Assembly (NCBI RefSeq): GCF_015832195.1
Contig: NC_052017.1
Span: 10,740,790-10,804,789 of the forward strand
DNA from: Motacilla alba alba
Lineage: Eukaryota > Chordata > Aves > Passeriformes > Motacillidae
DNA length: 64,000 nt
Reading direction: 5' to 3'
Shown here in pieces: positions 51,901 through 64,000 of this stretch. Made by a program: the position numbers and the translations under genes. The notes beneath the pieces were generated by a model that worked only from the letters and a program-made list of their open reading frames with translations, searched no databases and had not been told where the DNA came from. Each line of letters begins with the position of its first letter. Positions within the stretch are counted from its first letter, which is position 1.

Positions 51901-54900
51901 AGTGGTTTTAAGTCTTCCATAGTCATCTTATTGTTTGGAGATGGGATTACCACATCATATGGTTCTATTTCTAAAAATATATATTTCCTGACATTGAAAG
52001 AATGGAAGTATTTGCAGTGATTCAATGAAGATAAAGAACTGTGAAGCATCTGACATCAGATCTAGATCCCATGATATGGTATAACATTTGAAGTGTTTCC
52101 AGTTACATTTCAATGGGCAAAACTTTTATTGAAGGAGCAGGCTGAGAGAAGAGCAGTAAACACATCTTTTCTACCAGTTAATACTTCAGCATTAGAGATC
52201 TGTCTCAGGGGGAAGGAGCTAAGTGAGAGGCTTAATATTTTGAGATTTTTTAACAAGACCATTTCTGGAGCTCAAGATGGCTCATTTACAACAAAAGCAC
52301 AGTCCTGAATCACAGTCTGCTGAAGGCCCCTTACTTCCCCTTGCATTTGATTAGGTTAAGGTCATACGTGGAACAATATTTACTGCTGGGCTATTGCTCC
52401 TGCCTTAAGGGATACAGAAAGGGGAATTCATGTAGGAGACATGGGAATTCACACAGCTAATCAGCTGGAGCCTTATGGCTCAATGTGTGAGCTCTCTTTT
52501 GTGCCCTGTGTGCAGAAGTGGAGTCAGGATTTCATCTTGTGCCTGCTGCTGAGCACTTGAAAGGCACAGGAAGGGAGCAGGCTTTGTCAAGGACTGATGG
52601 GAATTGAGCAGTCACTTGGACCTAACAGGGACTGAACAGGCAGAAGCTTGTTGCATGTAACATAGGATCATCATCGGAGTCACATCCAGCTACAGACATA
52701 AATAACATTATCTGCATTTATGCACAGGCACATACCTTTGCAGAAGGGCTTGTTCCTACAGTACAGGAACTGAGGCGACATTTACCACAGGAAGAGGTGC
52801 AATAGTTCTGTGAGATTCCAGTCCTTTACAATATATTCTATACAATATAAAGGATTGCAGTCCTTTAATATATATTTTTATGTATAAGAAACCTTTCTGA
52901 CCTCTGTGTGTTTCTCTGAACCAAAACATACAGGCAAATACAGTACCTGCAAAATGGGATTCCAAATTAGTAGAAGCTGGCTCTTTCATTGAAACACAGC
53001 AATAATCTCAAGATGCTGTTGATAAGGAAGACTATCATTTGCTGTGTGTGATCATTTGCACATCTATTTCCATGCAACCTATATATTTATTTAGATTCCC
53101 TCCATTAATGTCAGAAATTGCTTAGTAAGGCACAACCATGCCATCCTGTTAGACAAGTAACAATATTTATGACAGCAGTGAAGAGAGGAAATGGCACATA
53201 ATTAAGTGTCATAACTGCTTTAAAAAAAACCCCAAAAAAACAAAGAAGAAAGCCCTAGATTAATTAGTCAGCTATATGTGCTGTATAAGCATCATGGTCC
53301 AAACCCAGTAAACACTACATACTTCATGTTCTGGGTCTCTATAATTAAATTTTTCTATTGCATTTAATTGTTCCACATATTTATTGATGGCCATTGTGGA
53401 TTCTTAAGTTACAATCACAGCAGACTGCACTAGGAAACTACCTTAATCTTTAAAAATCCTCTAGTTACCTATTATTATTTCCATGTGCAGGTGATAATAC
53501 TGAAAATTATAACTTTGAACACTTGAAGTGTTTTTTCCTTAAGTAAACAAAGTAACCTTGTCTCCATTTTATCACTAAACTATAAAATAAACTACTTATT
53601 CCTCAAAGTTGTTTATAGAGTGGGGAATGGACTTTATCTGAGAAGAAGCTCTTCAGTTTGGTATTCTAGCTGAGAGAAGTCTTTCATAATGTAGCAGCTC
53701 AACATCAGCGAGATCCCCCCCACTGGTGAGTTAGTACCTCACATGCCCTATTACAAAACAGCTGGGATTACTGCAGGTAACACAGAGCAACATTCAATAA
53801 AACAGGAGAAAAATGAAAGCACAGAAAGTTAATGTCATTTATGTTTAGAGATTGGAAAGACATTTATTTGGCTTCCAGAATCCCTCTATTATGCTGTAGA
53901 GCTCCATTTGTGACGTTCTCTAAAAATTTTGGAAGAAGAGTTTTCCTTGAAGACCTAAGGGATATAAATAGATTTTTCAGCCTATTTTTCAAGCAAGACA
54001 ACAAAGAAATATAATAAGAAACAATTCCATATACCAGATCCTCTTGTCTGCAACACCCCAAGCAGTTCTAGAGAGCAAAAAATCCCTATGGCATTACTGT
54101 TTATTTACAACATATTTTGATTTTGTTTTGAAACAGCATCCTGCTATTTTTTTTTCTATACTGCCTACCCCAAGCACTCTGTTTCCAGTGAAAATTCTCC
54201 TTCAGAATAATAAAAGATATTTTCCCAATTGCACTCAGCCTCCCTTGGACCAAACTCTATTCTGCTCTCCTAATAATCAAGCAGCATTAACTGTCTGAAA
54301 TAAGATGTATAACATCCTGGCTCTGGAGTTGCCTTTTTATTTTTTTTCTTCCTAAGGAACAAAACCATTTCTAAACTCCTCACAAGGTGTTCAAGCTAGA
54401 AATTTCTTTATTAAAAAAGCCATGACCATTGGTGATTTGCTTAGGGAAACTGCATTCAGATATAAAAGAAACAAATGAAACTATAAATTATTCACCATTG
54501 TATTTACGAAGTGTATTGTGCTACATAGAGATATTAATCTGAGGGCAGAGTATGATCTACTTTTTTAACAGAATTTCATTAAGGGTTTTATTCAGTTGGC
54601 CCACTTCAAATCCAAACCTGCAGATTTTATGACTTTGCTTTGTAGGATATCACCTGAAGTGCAAACCTCATTTCACCCTAGAAACTTCCCTTTTTGTCCC
54701 TTCATAAATACTGCCCTTCCTTACTCAGACTTTTTCCACTTATATTTGATGGAGATCTTGGCTCATTCACTCATCCTGTCCAACTCTCAGTATCACTTCA
54801 GGAATTTCCCCTGATTTCTCAGGACTTGTTAATACACCTCCTTATTGGCTTCAATTTTATTCCTTGCTGGGTTCATGCTTAGAGGCCACTTTACTTTTAG

Positions 54901-56320
54901 CATCCACTGAGCTGAAAGCCTTTGCTCTTCCATCTTTAGCAATGGAATGGGTATTTTATTCTTTTGAAGAACATCTTCCCTTCTTTCTCCAACTTCATAC
55001 CAATTTCACAACAGAGTGAAATTATTATTTTATCATTTAATCAGCAGAACATTAAATGATGGGAAACCTTTCTCTTTTTGACAACCTTTACCTTCAATGA
55101 CTCTATTAGAAGGCAGTGATCATTGCCACAGAATTTCTATCACATATATTCATATCTTATGCTGACTTCCAGCTTTCCCTCTCCCCCTTAACTTGAGTTT
55201 AAGTGCTAAATGTGAATTACTTTATGGCAATCTGTAGCTAAATGAGGGTAAATAGACAGGTCTTGTTTTAAATCAGTAGCTTCCCTGTGTAAAGGAATTT
55301 AGTGTAGATTTCAATCAGAGATGTTTCTGTTCAGGAGACAAGATTTTAATGTAAATGTTATATATAGAATTTCATTAGATTTTTTTGCAATTACCCAATG
55401 GGATTGATTAGAACTTAATATTGGTAGGAGCAACCTGGGCAAACATAGGATGTATGTATGCTATTACATAGTTTAGAGTGAAAATGTCCTTATTTAGAGA
55501 TGTTTGGACGGTCATGCATATTTATGGCTTCCAGAAAACAAACTGGACAACAAGTTTGATTTTCCCTGATTTTACTAGTCTGCAACAGTTGTACTGACAG
55601 TATTTGAATCACGAGGAGGATGAAAAATTTTAACTTAATTTCAAGCTTGGATTTGGGATTTAAGAGAATAGAACAATATAATATAAGAATAGTTAATTCA
55701 AGGGAGACAGAAATGGATAAGATAATAAGAATGTGAACAAACTTATGAAGGCTTTTCAAAATACTAAAAGGAAAAATCAATTATTTTAATTTTCAAAACC
55801 AATGCCTCTTTTCACTTTGGAGATTACTTCCAAATGAGTAACAACTGGCAAGGATTTTTTTTTCCTAAAGCAAAACCAAAATAATATGTGAAATTAAAAG
55901 CTTTTGCAGTTCCATATGTTCTTATTAGATATATTCCCTTCTATATAGTATCCACATATGACATTAAATATTTCAGCAGAGGTTTAATGACACTGGATTA
56001 ACTCCTGGATTTTCAGTTCTGCCATGTCATAATTCATGAAGTAGAGGATGTGGTTAACACCAGTCTTTTTTCTGCCATCCTCTTCAGGAAGTCTCCTGGT
56101 GCTCTGTCATCTCCTCTCTACACTCTCTGCCTTTGTCTCTTCCTCTGCCATGGTCCTGAGGAAGGAAGACCTCATCCTCATTTATACCTGGGACACCATG
56201 TGGGAGGAGGAGATGCTACTTGTCTCTGCCTTTAGTCCCAATGGAAGTTGTATTCGCCCTTGCAGAGCTCCTTACAGGGAACTGGATTAAAGAAATTTTG
56301 CATTTCAGAGCGACATTTTG
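45940..56320. other. AT-rich stretch without recognisable genes
   Basis: A slightly GC-richer segment at 47316-47726 has open frames on both strands, including a 136-codon minus frame, but none resembles a known protein. A poly-T tract lies at about 50348-50367 and a small repeat cluster near 52825-52875. No mobile-element signature was found. Confidence 0.45.
50348..50367. repeat. Poly-T tract
   Basis: About 20 consecutive T. No retroelement body was identified beside it. Confidence 0.75.
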
Positions 56321-56322
56321 GA

Positions 56323-56440
56323 AGGAATCACAGAATCATAGGAATCACGGAATCATAGAATCACAGAATCACTCCTTCAGGGTGGGAAGGGATCCTTAAA
56401 AGTTGTCTAATCCAACCCTCCTTCAGTGAGCACAGAAAGT
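56323..56440 (-). mobile_element. CR1 LINE 3' tail with expanded 8-bp end repeats
   Basis: Six or so degenerate GAATCACA/GAATCATA units (56323-56371) form the end of the element. They are followed by GGGTGGGAAGGGATCCTTAAA and CTAATCCAACCCTCCTTCAGTGAGCA, which is standard CR1 3' sequence in minus orientation. The body is only about 70 bp, so this is a very short insertion or a deletion remnant. Confidence 0.9.
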
Positions 56441-57098
56441 GGAAGGAGGAAAAGATGTACTGATCTAAAACTTGCACTCCCAATGGACAGACATTATAAA
56501 AACTACAGGTTTCTCACAGTCACGGTATAAATATAGAAGTACTGTTAGACTATGTCATTCAACCATCAAGTTCATTAAGTTGCATTTGATAACACTAAGC
56601 CACAGTCCACTCTCAGGAGGAGGTGATGTAGCAACTGGTGATGTAGCTTTAACCAGGGTTGCCACTTGTTCCTTGAAATAGTGGCAAAAAGGCTCCACCT
56701 GGTCCATAACACATAAAATTACAAAATAAAATGCAAACTATTCTACTTCAGAAGTTATTCTGCACAGCAGAGGATGTTAGTTTGTAGTTTATCAATGCTT
56801 TAGGTGAAGAGAAAATGGACAATTTCATAGACATTGTTTACATGTAGACACTACCTGCTAGAACTATTAGGTTTTTTTTAAGATTTGCAAAACTTGTCTA
56901 ATTGACCCATCATTAGCTAGAGAAGGTAAAATCCTGAGTTTTTTAAATTATACTACATTTATGGTAGCACTGCATGCAGTCTTCCTGCAGTAAAGAAAAT
57001 CTGATTGTGACAAAACCTACTGTCAACCTACTGAATTCCACAATTTTTACTCAAAATAATTAGTTAAGCCTACAAGATATATTGCTCTTTGTTTCTTG

Positions 57099-57121
57099 CT
57101 TTGTTTTGTTTTGTTTTGTTG
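57099..57121. repeat. (TTTTG)n microsatellite
   Basis: Four tandem TTTTG units. A similar short TTTTG run occurs at about 57993-58009. Confidence 0.8.
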
Positions 57122-58398
57122 CTTTTTTTTTTAATTTTAGAAAAATCTTTATAATGCACTGGATAGAAAAATCATGTGTAAAATAAAATAAAAATCAATG
57201 GTTCTTTAGTTTAACCTGAATGTTAAAGTTTTTTGACAAAATTTTAAAATCCTTCTATTTCATAATGAAAATTTGAAAATAGAGTATCGCTTAAGCTCTG
57301 AATTGTATTCATACTGTAAATTTTTAAGGAAATGCTCAATTTAAAAAATGAAATAAATATTACTTGAATTTCTGGTAGGTAGCAGCCACCCTCTGTGATT
57401 AGGATTCTATTCACTGTTGCCTTTCTTCAGGTATTGTAATTATAACTTGCAAACTGAGAGCACAAGATAATCATTATCTGCACATGTTTACACATTAGAG
57501 AAAATGCTGAAATATATTTTACCACTCCTCACTGATAGTGTGAATATTCTCAAATGTGTATTTGCTATCCCACTGTACTATAGTGATACTTGCTGTGGCT
57601 GCACAGCCTACCATCAAAACTTATTCTTGCGCAATTTCTTGAAAAATCAGATGATACTCCTAAATATGCAGGTAAGAAAAAGCCATGCTATAGATTGTTA
57701 TAGGTTTCTCAACATACAGTTCTGTTTGGTTTTGAAGCAGAGGCAAATCTTTACAGTTCTAGCTGGTGTTTTCAAATGCACATAATTTGAAGCATGGGTC
57801 TGTTTAACACAAAGCAGTTGAAAGAAAAATGTGATCTCTAGAAATGCCATCCAGTTGCCCATGTCCCTATTACTGTTTGCTGACAAAATCCTAAAACACC
57901 TCATATGTTTGAACCTATGCATTTGTTAATGCTGCCAGAATCCTTAAAGAAGATGTAATTTTCCTCATCTTCGGAGTGGGGGAAAGAAAGTGTTTTGTTT
58001 TGTTTTGTTGACCAGTGCATTTGCAAAATATGTGTGAGCAGAGCAGACTTTTCCAAAAGTGGCTCCTAATTCTCATATTTGCTGAATACCTGTTCTGTGA
58101 AAAAAAATCCAGTCAGGAACAAAACTAGGTGATTCTTTCCTTCTCACCCTTGCCCCTTTTAAAAAGCAAGGAAGCCTTTATCTTCCAAAACAGAACATCT
58201 GTGTGAGAAGTAGCAGTCAGCAGTGTCAAAACATGTTTAGACCTCTGATTTTAATGGCATAAAATGACAACTCCAGTGGCTACTCATCTATCACTGCTCC
58301 CCACACTCAAACTGTGAGCCACCAGCACACTTTCTCAGCTGCAGAACCATCTATTTTCTGGAGGGGTGTGTTTATGTGTGTGGTGATTTCTTTTTCAG

Positions 58399-58575
58399 AG
58401 GCATATGAACACATGTCTGCTTAAATCAACTCCCGAGATGATTTGCTCTGTGGTTCTGTTTATCTCACCTGTCCGCTTATGCGAGGTCTCATTCCACAAT
58501 GAGCTGAGGCCTCAGGGGCAAATCCACCTCAAGGAGATTTGCTGTTCTCAAAAGTGAAGATCGAGTTGATCCAAG
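58399..58575 (+). other. Spliced-looking non-coding segment (candidate lncRNA exon)
   Basis: Preceded by a pyrimidine-rich acceptor (TTTCTTTTTCAG, AG at 58397-58398) and followed by a consensus donor (CCAAG then GTAAGTAAAA, GT at 58576-58577), giving a 177-bp segment. No frame is open throughout. The longest is 50 codons from an ATG at 58405 to a TGA. So if it is an exon it is non-coding or UTR. Matching splice sites can occur by chance. Confidence 0.25.
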
Positions 58576-61241
58576 GTAAGTAAAACTTCATTGTATGTTT
58601 GGCTGATAGAGTTGGAAACTGGCAGATTTTGAACACCTCTGAAGCTGTTACAAACGTGCAGCCAGTGGGGCTGTTGCTATTTTTGCGGACCTTTTGTGAA
58701 GACCTTTACAGATAGCTTTTGGAAATGAAGGTACTTAGACTACTAGAATAGCAGGTTTAATGGCTTGGGAAATACTTTTAACTAATGTTCCCACCAGCAA
58801 ATTGACTATCCATTTCTTCTCTAAGATGTCTAAGGTGTAAATGGTCTTTTTTCCTCAGTGTGGAGTTTGTGTGTTGAAACCTGCTGTTCAACAAGCCCAG
58901 CTGCATGCATGTTATTAACCCAGCACTGATTACAAGATTCCATTGACCACAAGCTGCCTGTTTGCCTGTCTAGATGTTGTGATTAGTGTACAATCAATCT
59001 TTAATCCAATCAGAAATCTCTCTGCCTGCAGCTGATAAAGGTCTCGGCAGGGCACTGATGAGGCTGGAGCCCTGGTATCTCTAAGGGGACACCTGCAGCA
59101 TGTGAGGTGCAGGAGCTAAGCAGGCTGATCTAAGAGAAAGGAATTAAGGTGGCCTGCAAAAAATCTGATAAATAGCATTCAAACAGAACAAACCAGGCAG
59201 CTTAAGTGTGGGGCTCATCAGCCTCACTGACCCTGGAGTGCTGCTGTTCTAAATCCTAACACATGGAGAAGATCATCTTTTAGCTCAGGAAGACCATTCA
59301 ACACAGAAGATTTAGTTTCTGGTCATTAAAAGAAGAAGCCAACAAACAATTTGTCTCATTGTACGATTTTCTCCAGCGCATGAATTCCTCTGTACTCCTT
59401 CAGCTTTGTACTTCATTGTATGCTTTTCCTGACAGGAGTCTGGAATGGAATATAGCTGTGACTTTCCAAATTGTAGTGCAAAGAAATAATTGGCTGTTCT
59501 GTGCTTCTTCTTTTTTAATTCCTGACCCAACTTTAATTTCTTTTCTGTCTTTATCTGAGTATTTTCTCCTAATTCTGGAGATGGGATGCTTATAATTACA
59601 GATCATATTAAAGCTGTTAAGAAATAGTGCGTTATTGTGTGATTAACCTGTGTGTTTTATATTAATCCTTGTTGATCTGCTTCAGGGCAAACAGTTTCTC
59701 ATAACTTCCTTTCTATGATATGACCTGTTCTTATTGCATTAAAATTCAAAATTAGAGAGAATAACAACTAACTGCCTTATTGAAACCTTCCAAAGTACTT
59801 CTTTTGTAACATTAAAACTGTTTAAATGGAAACCATTGCTTTTATTTGTTGTACAATTATTTTAAACACATTTCTATGAATTATCTTTGTTTCTAGAAAT
59901 ATAGATTATTTCCACTAACCCCATAGATTTGACATTCTTTGTAACTCCTGGGTGAGCTATACTCCCACTTTCAAGCTTTCCAGGGCATCTGACACCCATC
60001 TGGGACACCTGCAGCAAAGCTTACATTTATCTATATTCACAATAAGCTTAAGATCAAAAGAAATACAATTATTGTGTCTGCAAAGTCTTTTTGTCCTGTA
60101 TGACCATTTCAGATTTAATAATTTCTCTGATTTCAAAGTCTCTAATCAGTAAACAATGAACAGCATCACAGTGAAATAATCGAATTGTTACAGCTCTGAC
60201 TTTCAGGAAAAGCTTTCAAGACTGCTTTAAACTTGACAATTTTGGCAAAACCTATTGTTACAATGTTAAATGGCCACAGTGCATGCAAAAAGAGCAACAA
60301 TAGAGTACATACAGGTATTTGAAACACACTTCAAAGTCAACATGGTCTACTGTAAACAGTCATATCATGTTCAGAGCACAGTTAAAGACTCACTGTGAAC
60401 TAAACCAGCTTATACACAATGATTATGCCTTTAAAGATATATGGAAAATATCTGCTCTTCATAGAATATGACCTTCATAACTCAATTTATGGGTCATTCC
60501 CTCACTTGTGGGATATTTTCAATATCATAATTGTAAAAAGAGAAAGAAAGGAAGGAAAAATGTTCAGTTATTCATTTTGCAGGGCCTTTTTATTAAAAGC
60601 AGAAATAACATTAGATGAAAATCATTTCACTGATAATTTTAATGAAATATGAAGTGCTTTGAATATATTTTATTGCAGGCAATATAGAAAAAAGGCATTG
60701 GCTGCTTAATGTGTCATTTAATGAATGGATTCCACATTGCCTTACTTTGCCACATTTGGAAGTGAAGGCCATGCAAAGATGATAGCAAGTGCTTTCAAAG
60801 AGGGGCTTCTTCCCACATTTTTAAATTACACTTCACCTAATGGAAAGTGCAAAGTATAATGCAGCAGAAATGAAGCTGAACCAAAACATTGGAGCTACAT
60901 ACCTTAACAAATCTCACTGAATTTTATCCTGTAAGCGCATCTCTAATATGGAAAAAACCCTGATGTTGATAATGTCCTAGCATGCTGAAGGTCAGGTTGA
61001 AATAAGAAGGATCCCAAAGAATCAGAAACCTGGGCTAATTTGCAATAAGCTCAGCAATTGCTTAGCCCAGCTGAGGGCGAGGAACCAGGGTGGAAGCTCT
61101 GCCCACAGGGATGCAAAGGTCATTACAGAGAAGGCTGGTAGTAGTCATTTGTTTACACCTTCTCCATCCCAGAGAAAACCAAATGCAACTGCCAGTGCTG
61201 CAGAAATACACCCTAATCTGCTCAATTTCTTTTTCCAGCAG

Positions 61242-61268
61242 AGACCCATTAATGGGTCTGACTCAGCA
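61242..61268. promoter_or_regulatory. Perfect 18-bp palindrome fused to a MARE-like site
   Basis: AGACCCATTAATGGGTCT (61242-61259) is its own reverse complement, centred on ATTAAT, a homeodomain dimer-like core. Its last T begins TGACTCAGCA (61259-61268), the reverse complement of TGCTGAGTCA, a MAF-recognition (T-MARE) and AP-1 type site. The overlap of the two suggests a compact composite regulatory site. Confidence 0.4.
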
Positions 61269-62639
61269 AGTTTCCAGTTATTAACCCTAAACTGCCTTTG
61301 GCTTTCTCTGGTAGCAGCTACCATCTGTCCCCTCAGGCTTTTTTCTAGTAAGATGCAGCTTCATTAGTTGTGTCTAAAATGAACAAAGCATAAATGATAG
61401 CCGTGCACTGGCCCTGAGGCTGATTGGCACTGGGTGGCTGGGTCTGCAGCACCTGCCCCTATGTCCATCTTTTCAGAGCCCAGTGTCCTGTGTTCATGCA
61501 GTCCTCCCAGCTGCTTAGGAGTGGACAGCCAAGCTCCAGCTCAGAAATGCTAACACTTAGCCATTAGTGGTTTGGGATGCAGAGCTCAGGCTTATTAGCT
61601 GGCACTTTTATTTAGCAGTGCAGGCATACCATACCTATTGGTCCACTGAAAGCAGCCTTCCACAGCCACAAGCACTGGCTTTTAAACTAGCAAAGAAAAA
61701 TTGTAGGAATCCATCAGAAAACCATGCAGCAGGAAATTTTATCATGTCATTACAAGTAGGCATCTTGCTTCCTGGGCATAATACCCCATTAGGTTAGAGA
61801 TTAGACTTTATATGGGAAAAAATATGTAAAGAAGATCTGAAGCTGGCATTACAAATGAAGGCTGTTCTTCACGCAACGGAGAAACTTCCATATCAAGCAT
61901 GAGGAGGATTCCACATGTATTTTTTGGTCATTTTGGAAAAAGCCTTGCAGCAGACAGGAGGTGTATCTGCTCTGTTGCACAGGACAGCATGAAATAGATG
62001 AATGGTAGGAAATCCAGAAGAGAAAGAAAGGTGTCTCTGGCCTATGAATGTAAGAAGCAGAGACAGAGAGCAAACTTTCACCTTGTGACATTTTCCACAT
62101 TTACCTTTCTGATGTCCAAGCTCCATTGCCAAGTTACTGGTTCCCCATTAAAATCAATGAATGATGCAAGGAGGAAAGTCTGTATGTAACAGATGCTGCT
62201 TGTTAACAGGAAGAACACCTTTCTTTCAAGGCATGGTAATGAGAAGGAAAAAAAACCCATGTAGTAATATAATAAACCTTTTAAAATTGTTTTAAAATAG
62301 CTTTTTATCAACACAAGACCTGCAAGTTTAACACCATATGGCCTTAGAACCTAAGTCAGTTACATGGAAGTGTCAAGTACTGTTACAGATCACATTATCA
62401 TACAGATCCATAAACAAGCAGCTGCATAATTTCTCAAATGATTATCGCTCTTGCACACCTGGTGTGTGTTATATATAAAAAATTAACAAACAAAAGTGAG
62501 AATTTTACTACACTGCCATGCTGTCATGGCAAATTGCACCATCAAAATCCAATTGCACAACCCAGCTTCAGGCATCAGTATGACAAGAGAACTGCAGTAT
62601 ATAACTGTAGAGACAGGGCTCCATTAAATAAGATGTGAA

Positions 62640-62860
62640 ACAGGGCAGCATGGAGCCTGGAAAACCCAGGAGGTGCTGAAGGCAATGTAATAGGGCCCCA
62701 TCGTCAACAGCATCAAAGGCTGCTGATAAATCAAGACAATGAAAGAAGGAGCTTCTCAGTTAGCTTGAAGCAACAGATCCTCATTACAAACTCTCTCAAG
62801 AGCAGTTCCAGCACAGTAGCAATATCTGAAACAAGACTGGAATTTATTAGAAGGATTTTA
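62640..62860 (-). mobile_element. Ancient L2-like LINE reverse-transcriptase remnant
   Basis: On the minus strand the segment encodes DLSAAFDAVDDGALLHCLQ (GAT codon at 62732-62730), the RT motif A region in the form used by L2-type LINEs (family form D-L-S-A-A-F-D-T-V-D-H). Upstream, a frameshifted stretch reads like GTALERVCNEDLLLQAN, matching the family's conserved ETAL-x-x-V-x-NDLL block. Bird CR1 elements normally have SKAFDTV here, so this is a different, older LINE group. Frameshifts and in-frame stops show it is long dead. Confidence 0.7.
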
Positions 62861-64000
62861 GTGCATTAAAGCCAGTTCTGTAATGTCAGAGCAGCGCTTC
62901 CGAATGAAAGGAAATCAAGGGGCAAATAAAGTAAGCTGAGAAATTTCCAGTAATTACACTTTATAATCTAATGCAATTGAGAAAAATATTGTTTTGACAG
63001 TGTTTCACTCCTCAAAACTGTTTTCTTTTGGCTATCCAGTTTCTGTTTAGTCTGAGCTTCAAAACGTGATTTGGCATAGAGGAAAAAATAAACACCATCT
63101 CCAAAACACCCAAATATTTAGGAGCAGTGTGATATAGACTGATCAGGTGGTATTTACTGCATATGGCCTCTTGATCTCAAAGTTCCCTCAACATCTATGT
63201 TTTTTTGTTTGGGACCTACAAGTTTACTCCCAAGTGATGAGCTCTGGATGTCCCTGTTCTTCATTAGGATGCAGATAGGAAGTGTGAAGGCAGATCCATA
63301 CTTTCAGGCTCAGTCTGTCACACACACTAGCAGAGTCAGACCTCATCATAAATGCTGTCGAAAAGGCAGCTGGAAGACAGAAGTATAGACCTACTAGATA
63401 AGGGTCTTCACCAAAAGAGAGGAGGTATACAGGACTCCAAAGACTGAGTTACACCATCTATATCATGGACAGAGGGTTTTACCAAAGAGAAAATAGTGCT
63501 GGACACAAAAACTCAAGCCCATAACTCCCTCAGAACTACCTTATCTGCTGAGAGGTAGATTTCCTTTCCTCTTAAGGGTCCTTCATGAATTTTCCACAGA
63601 ATCTTTGCTTCAATAGGACAGGTCAGAATAAACAGCAAAGGCAGTTTTCTTGGCAGTGAAAGAGATGGATTTGAAAGTCTACAGGGTCCAGATCCCAGCC
63701 CTCCATCCTCCATGGAAAATCACAAAAATACCCTGCTGAGTTCTCATCCCAAGAAGTCAACCTCATTTTCACATATCAAATGAAAAATGAAATCAAATCT
63801 AAGCAGAACAATGGAAGAAAAGTAAGTGGAACTGGAAGAACCACTCTTTTCTCTACCCTCCATCTTTCTATTGGGCACTATTCCAATTTGGAAATCTCTG
63901 GAGATGACAAAGGCACTTCTGGAGCACTGGAACTTAAATTCCAAACCCTTTAGGGCTTCAAAAAAATATGACCTGAAAAAAAGTCTCATAAATCTGTACC
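62861..64000. other. AT-rich end of window, nothing recognised
   Basis: May contain further decayed LINE sequence next to the RT remnant, but no other motif could be supported. Confidence 0.4.

Larger units (their letters stand above)
56441..62639. other. AT-rich stretch with possible conserved elements
   Basis: No gene recognised. Blocks whose composition resembles conserved non-coding sequence are around 58880-59060 and 60580-60780. The second contains TTAATG, TCATTTAATGAATGGA and other TAAT cores. Evidence is composition and motif only. Confidence 0.35.

Noticed and set aside
56048..56290. 80-codon plus frame just upstream of a CR1 tail
   Set aside because: No domain recognised, and a second frame is open over the same bases. 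The length is within chance for this locally stop-poor segment.
1..64000. tRNA, rRNA, snRNA, CRISPR array or prokaryotic operon features
   Set aside because: No cloverleaf with A/B boxes, no regularly spaced repeats with unique spacers, and the composition and repeats are those of a vertebrate nuclear genome.

Overview
The window looks like AT-rich vertebrate genomic DNA, most likely from a bird. The evidence is four truncated CR1 retrotransposon copies (three with recognisable avian-type 3' ends, one of them built from 8-bp units of the TGATTCTA/TAGAATCA type), a pair of LTRs resembling avian ERVL-type LTRs, one isolated CpG island, and no operon-like or densely coding structure. Species and chromosome cannot be fixed from the sequence alone. 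Only one feature has convincing gene architecture, so most of the window reads as intron or regulatory gene desert.

Layout. Positions 1-6480 are AT-rich and would be intron 1 of a minus-strand gene. Positions 6480-7640 are a CpG island. Inside it, on the minus strand, lie a TATA box (7227-7220), a short 5' UTR, an ATG at 7146 and a coding first exon of 33 codons with a long Arg/Lys run, ending at a consensus splice donor (7046-7041). I could not name this gene. Positions 7640-18700 are AT-rich and hold no recognisable gene. Positions 18700-19720 are a GC-richer island, where a 19-bp minisatellite directly abuts a SOX-motif-rich segment that resembles a conserved enhancer. Positions 19720-29790 hold nothing I recognise.

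Between 29790 and 32750 there are two diverged copies of a roughly 275-bp non-coding element in the same orientation, 2.6 kb apart. Both keep an internal palindrome. This is the least explained structure in the window. From 34700 to 45940 the sequence collects retroelement debris: two plus-strand CR1 tails, two related LTRs arranged head to head, and a roughly 980-bp minus-strand CR1 with a broken reverse transcriptase. A (CA)n microsatellite and an enhancer-like block at 43700-44190 lie between these. Positions 45940-64000 are again AT-rich, with a short CR1 tail near 56330, a spliced-looking non-coding segment at 58399-58575, a homeobox-style block near 60580-60780, a perfect 18-bp palindrome overlapping a MARE-like site at 61242-61268, and an old L2-like reverse-transcriptase remnant at 62640-62860.

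Nothing here forms a pathway. The coherent reading is one developmental-type promoter facing left, with a long flank that mixes candidate enhancers and decayed retrotransposons. Calls of conserved or enhancer-like sequence are inferences from base composition and motif content. They have not been tested by alignment.
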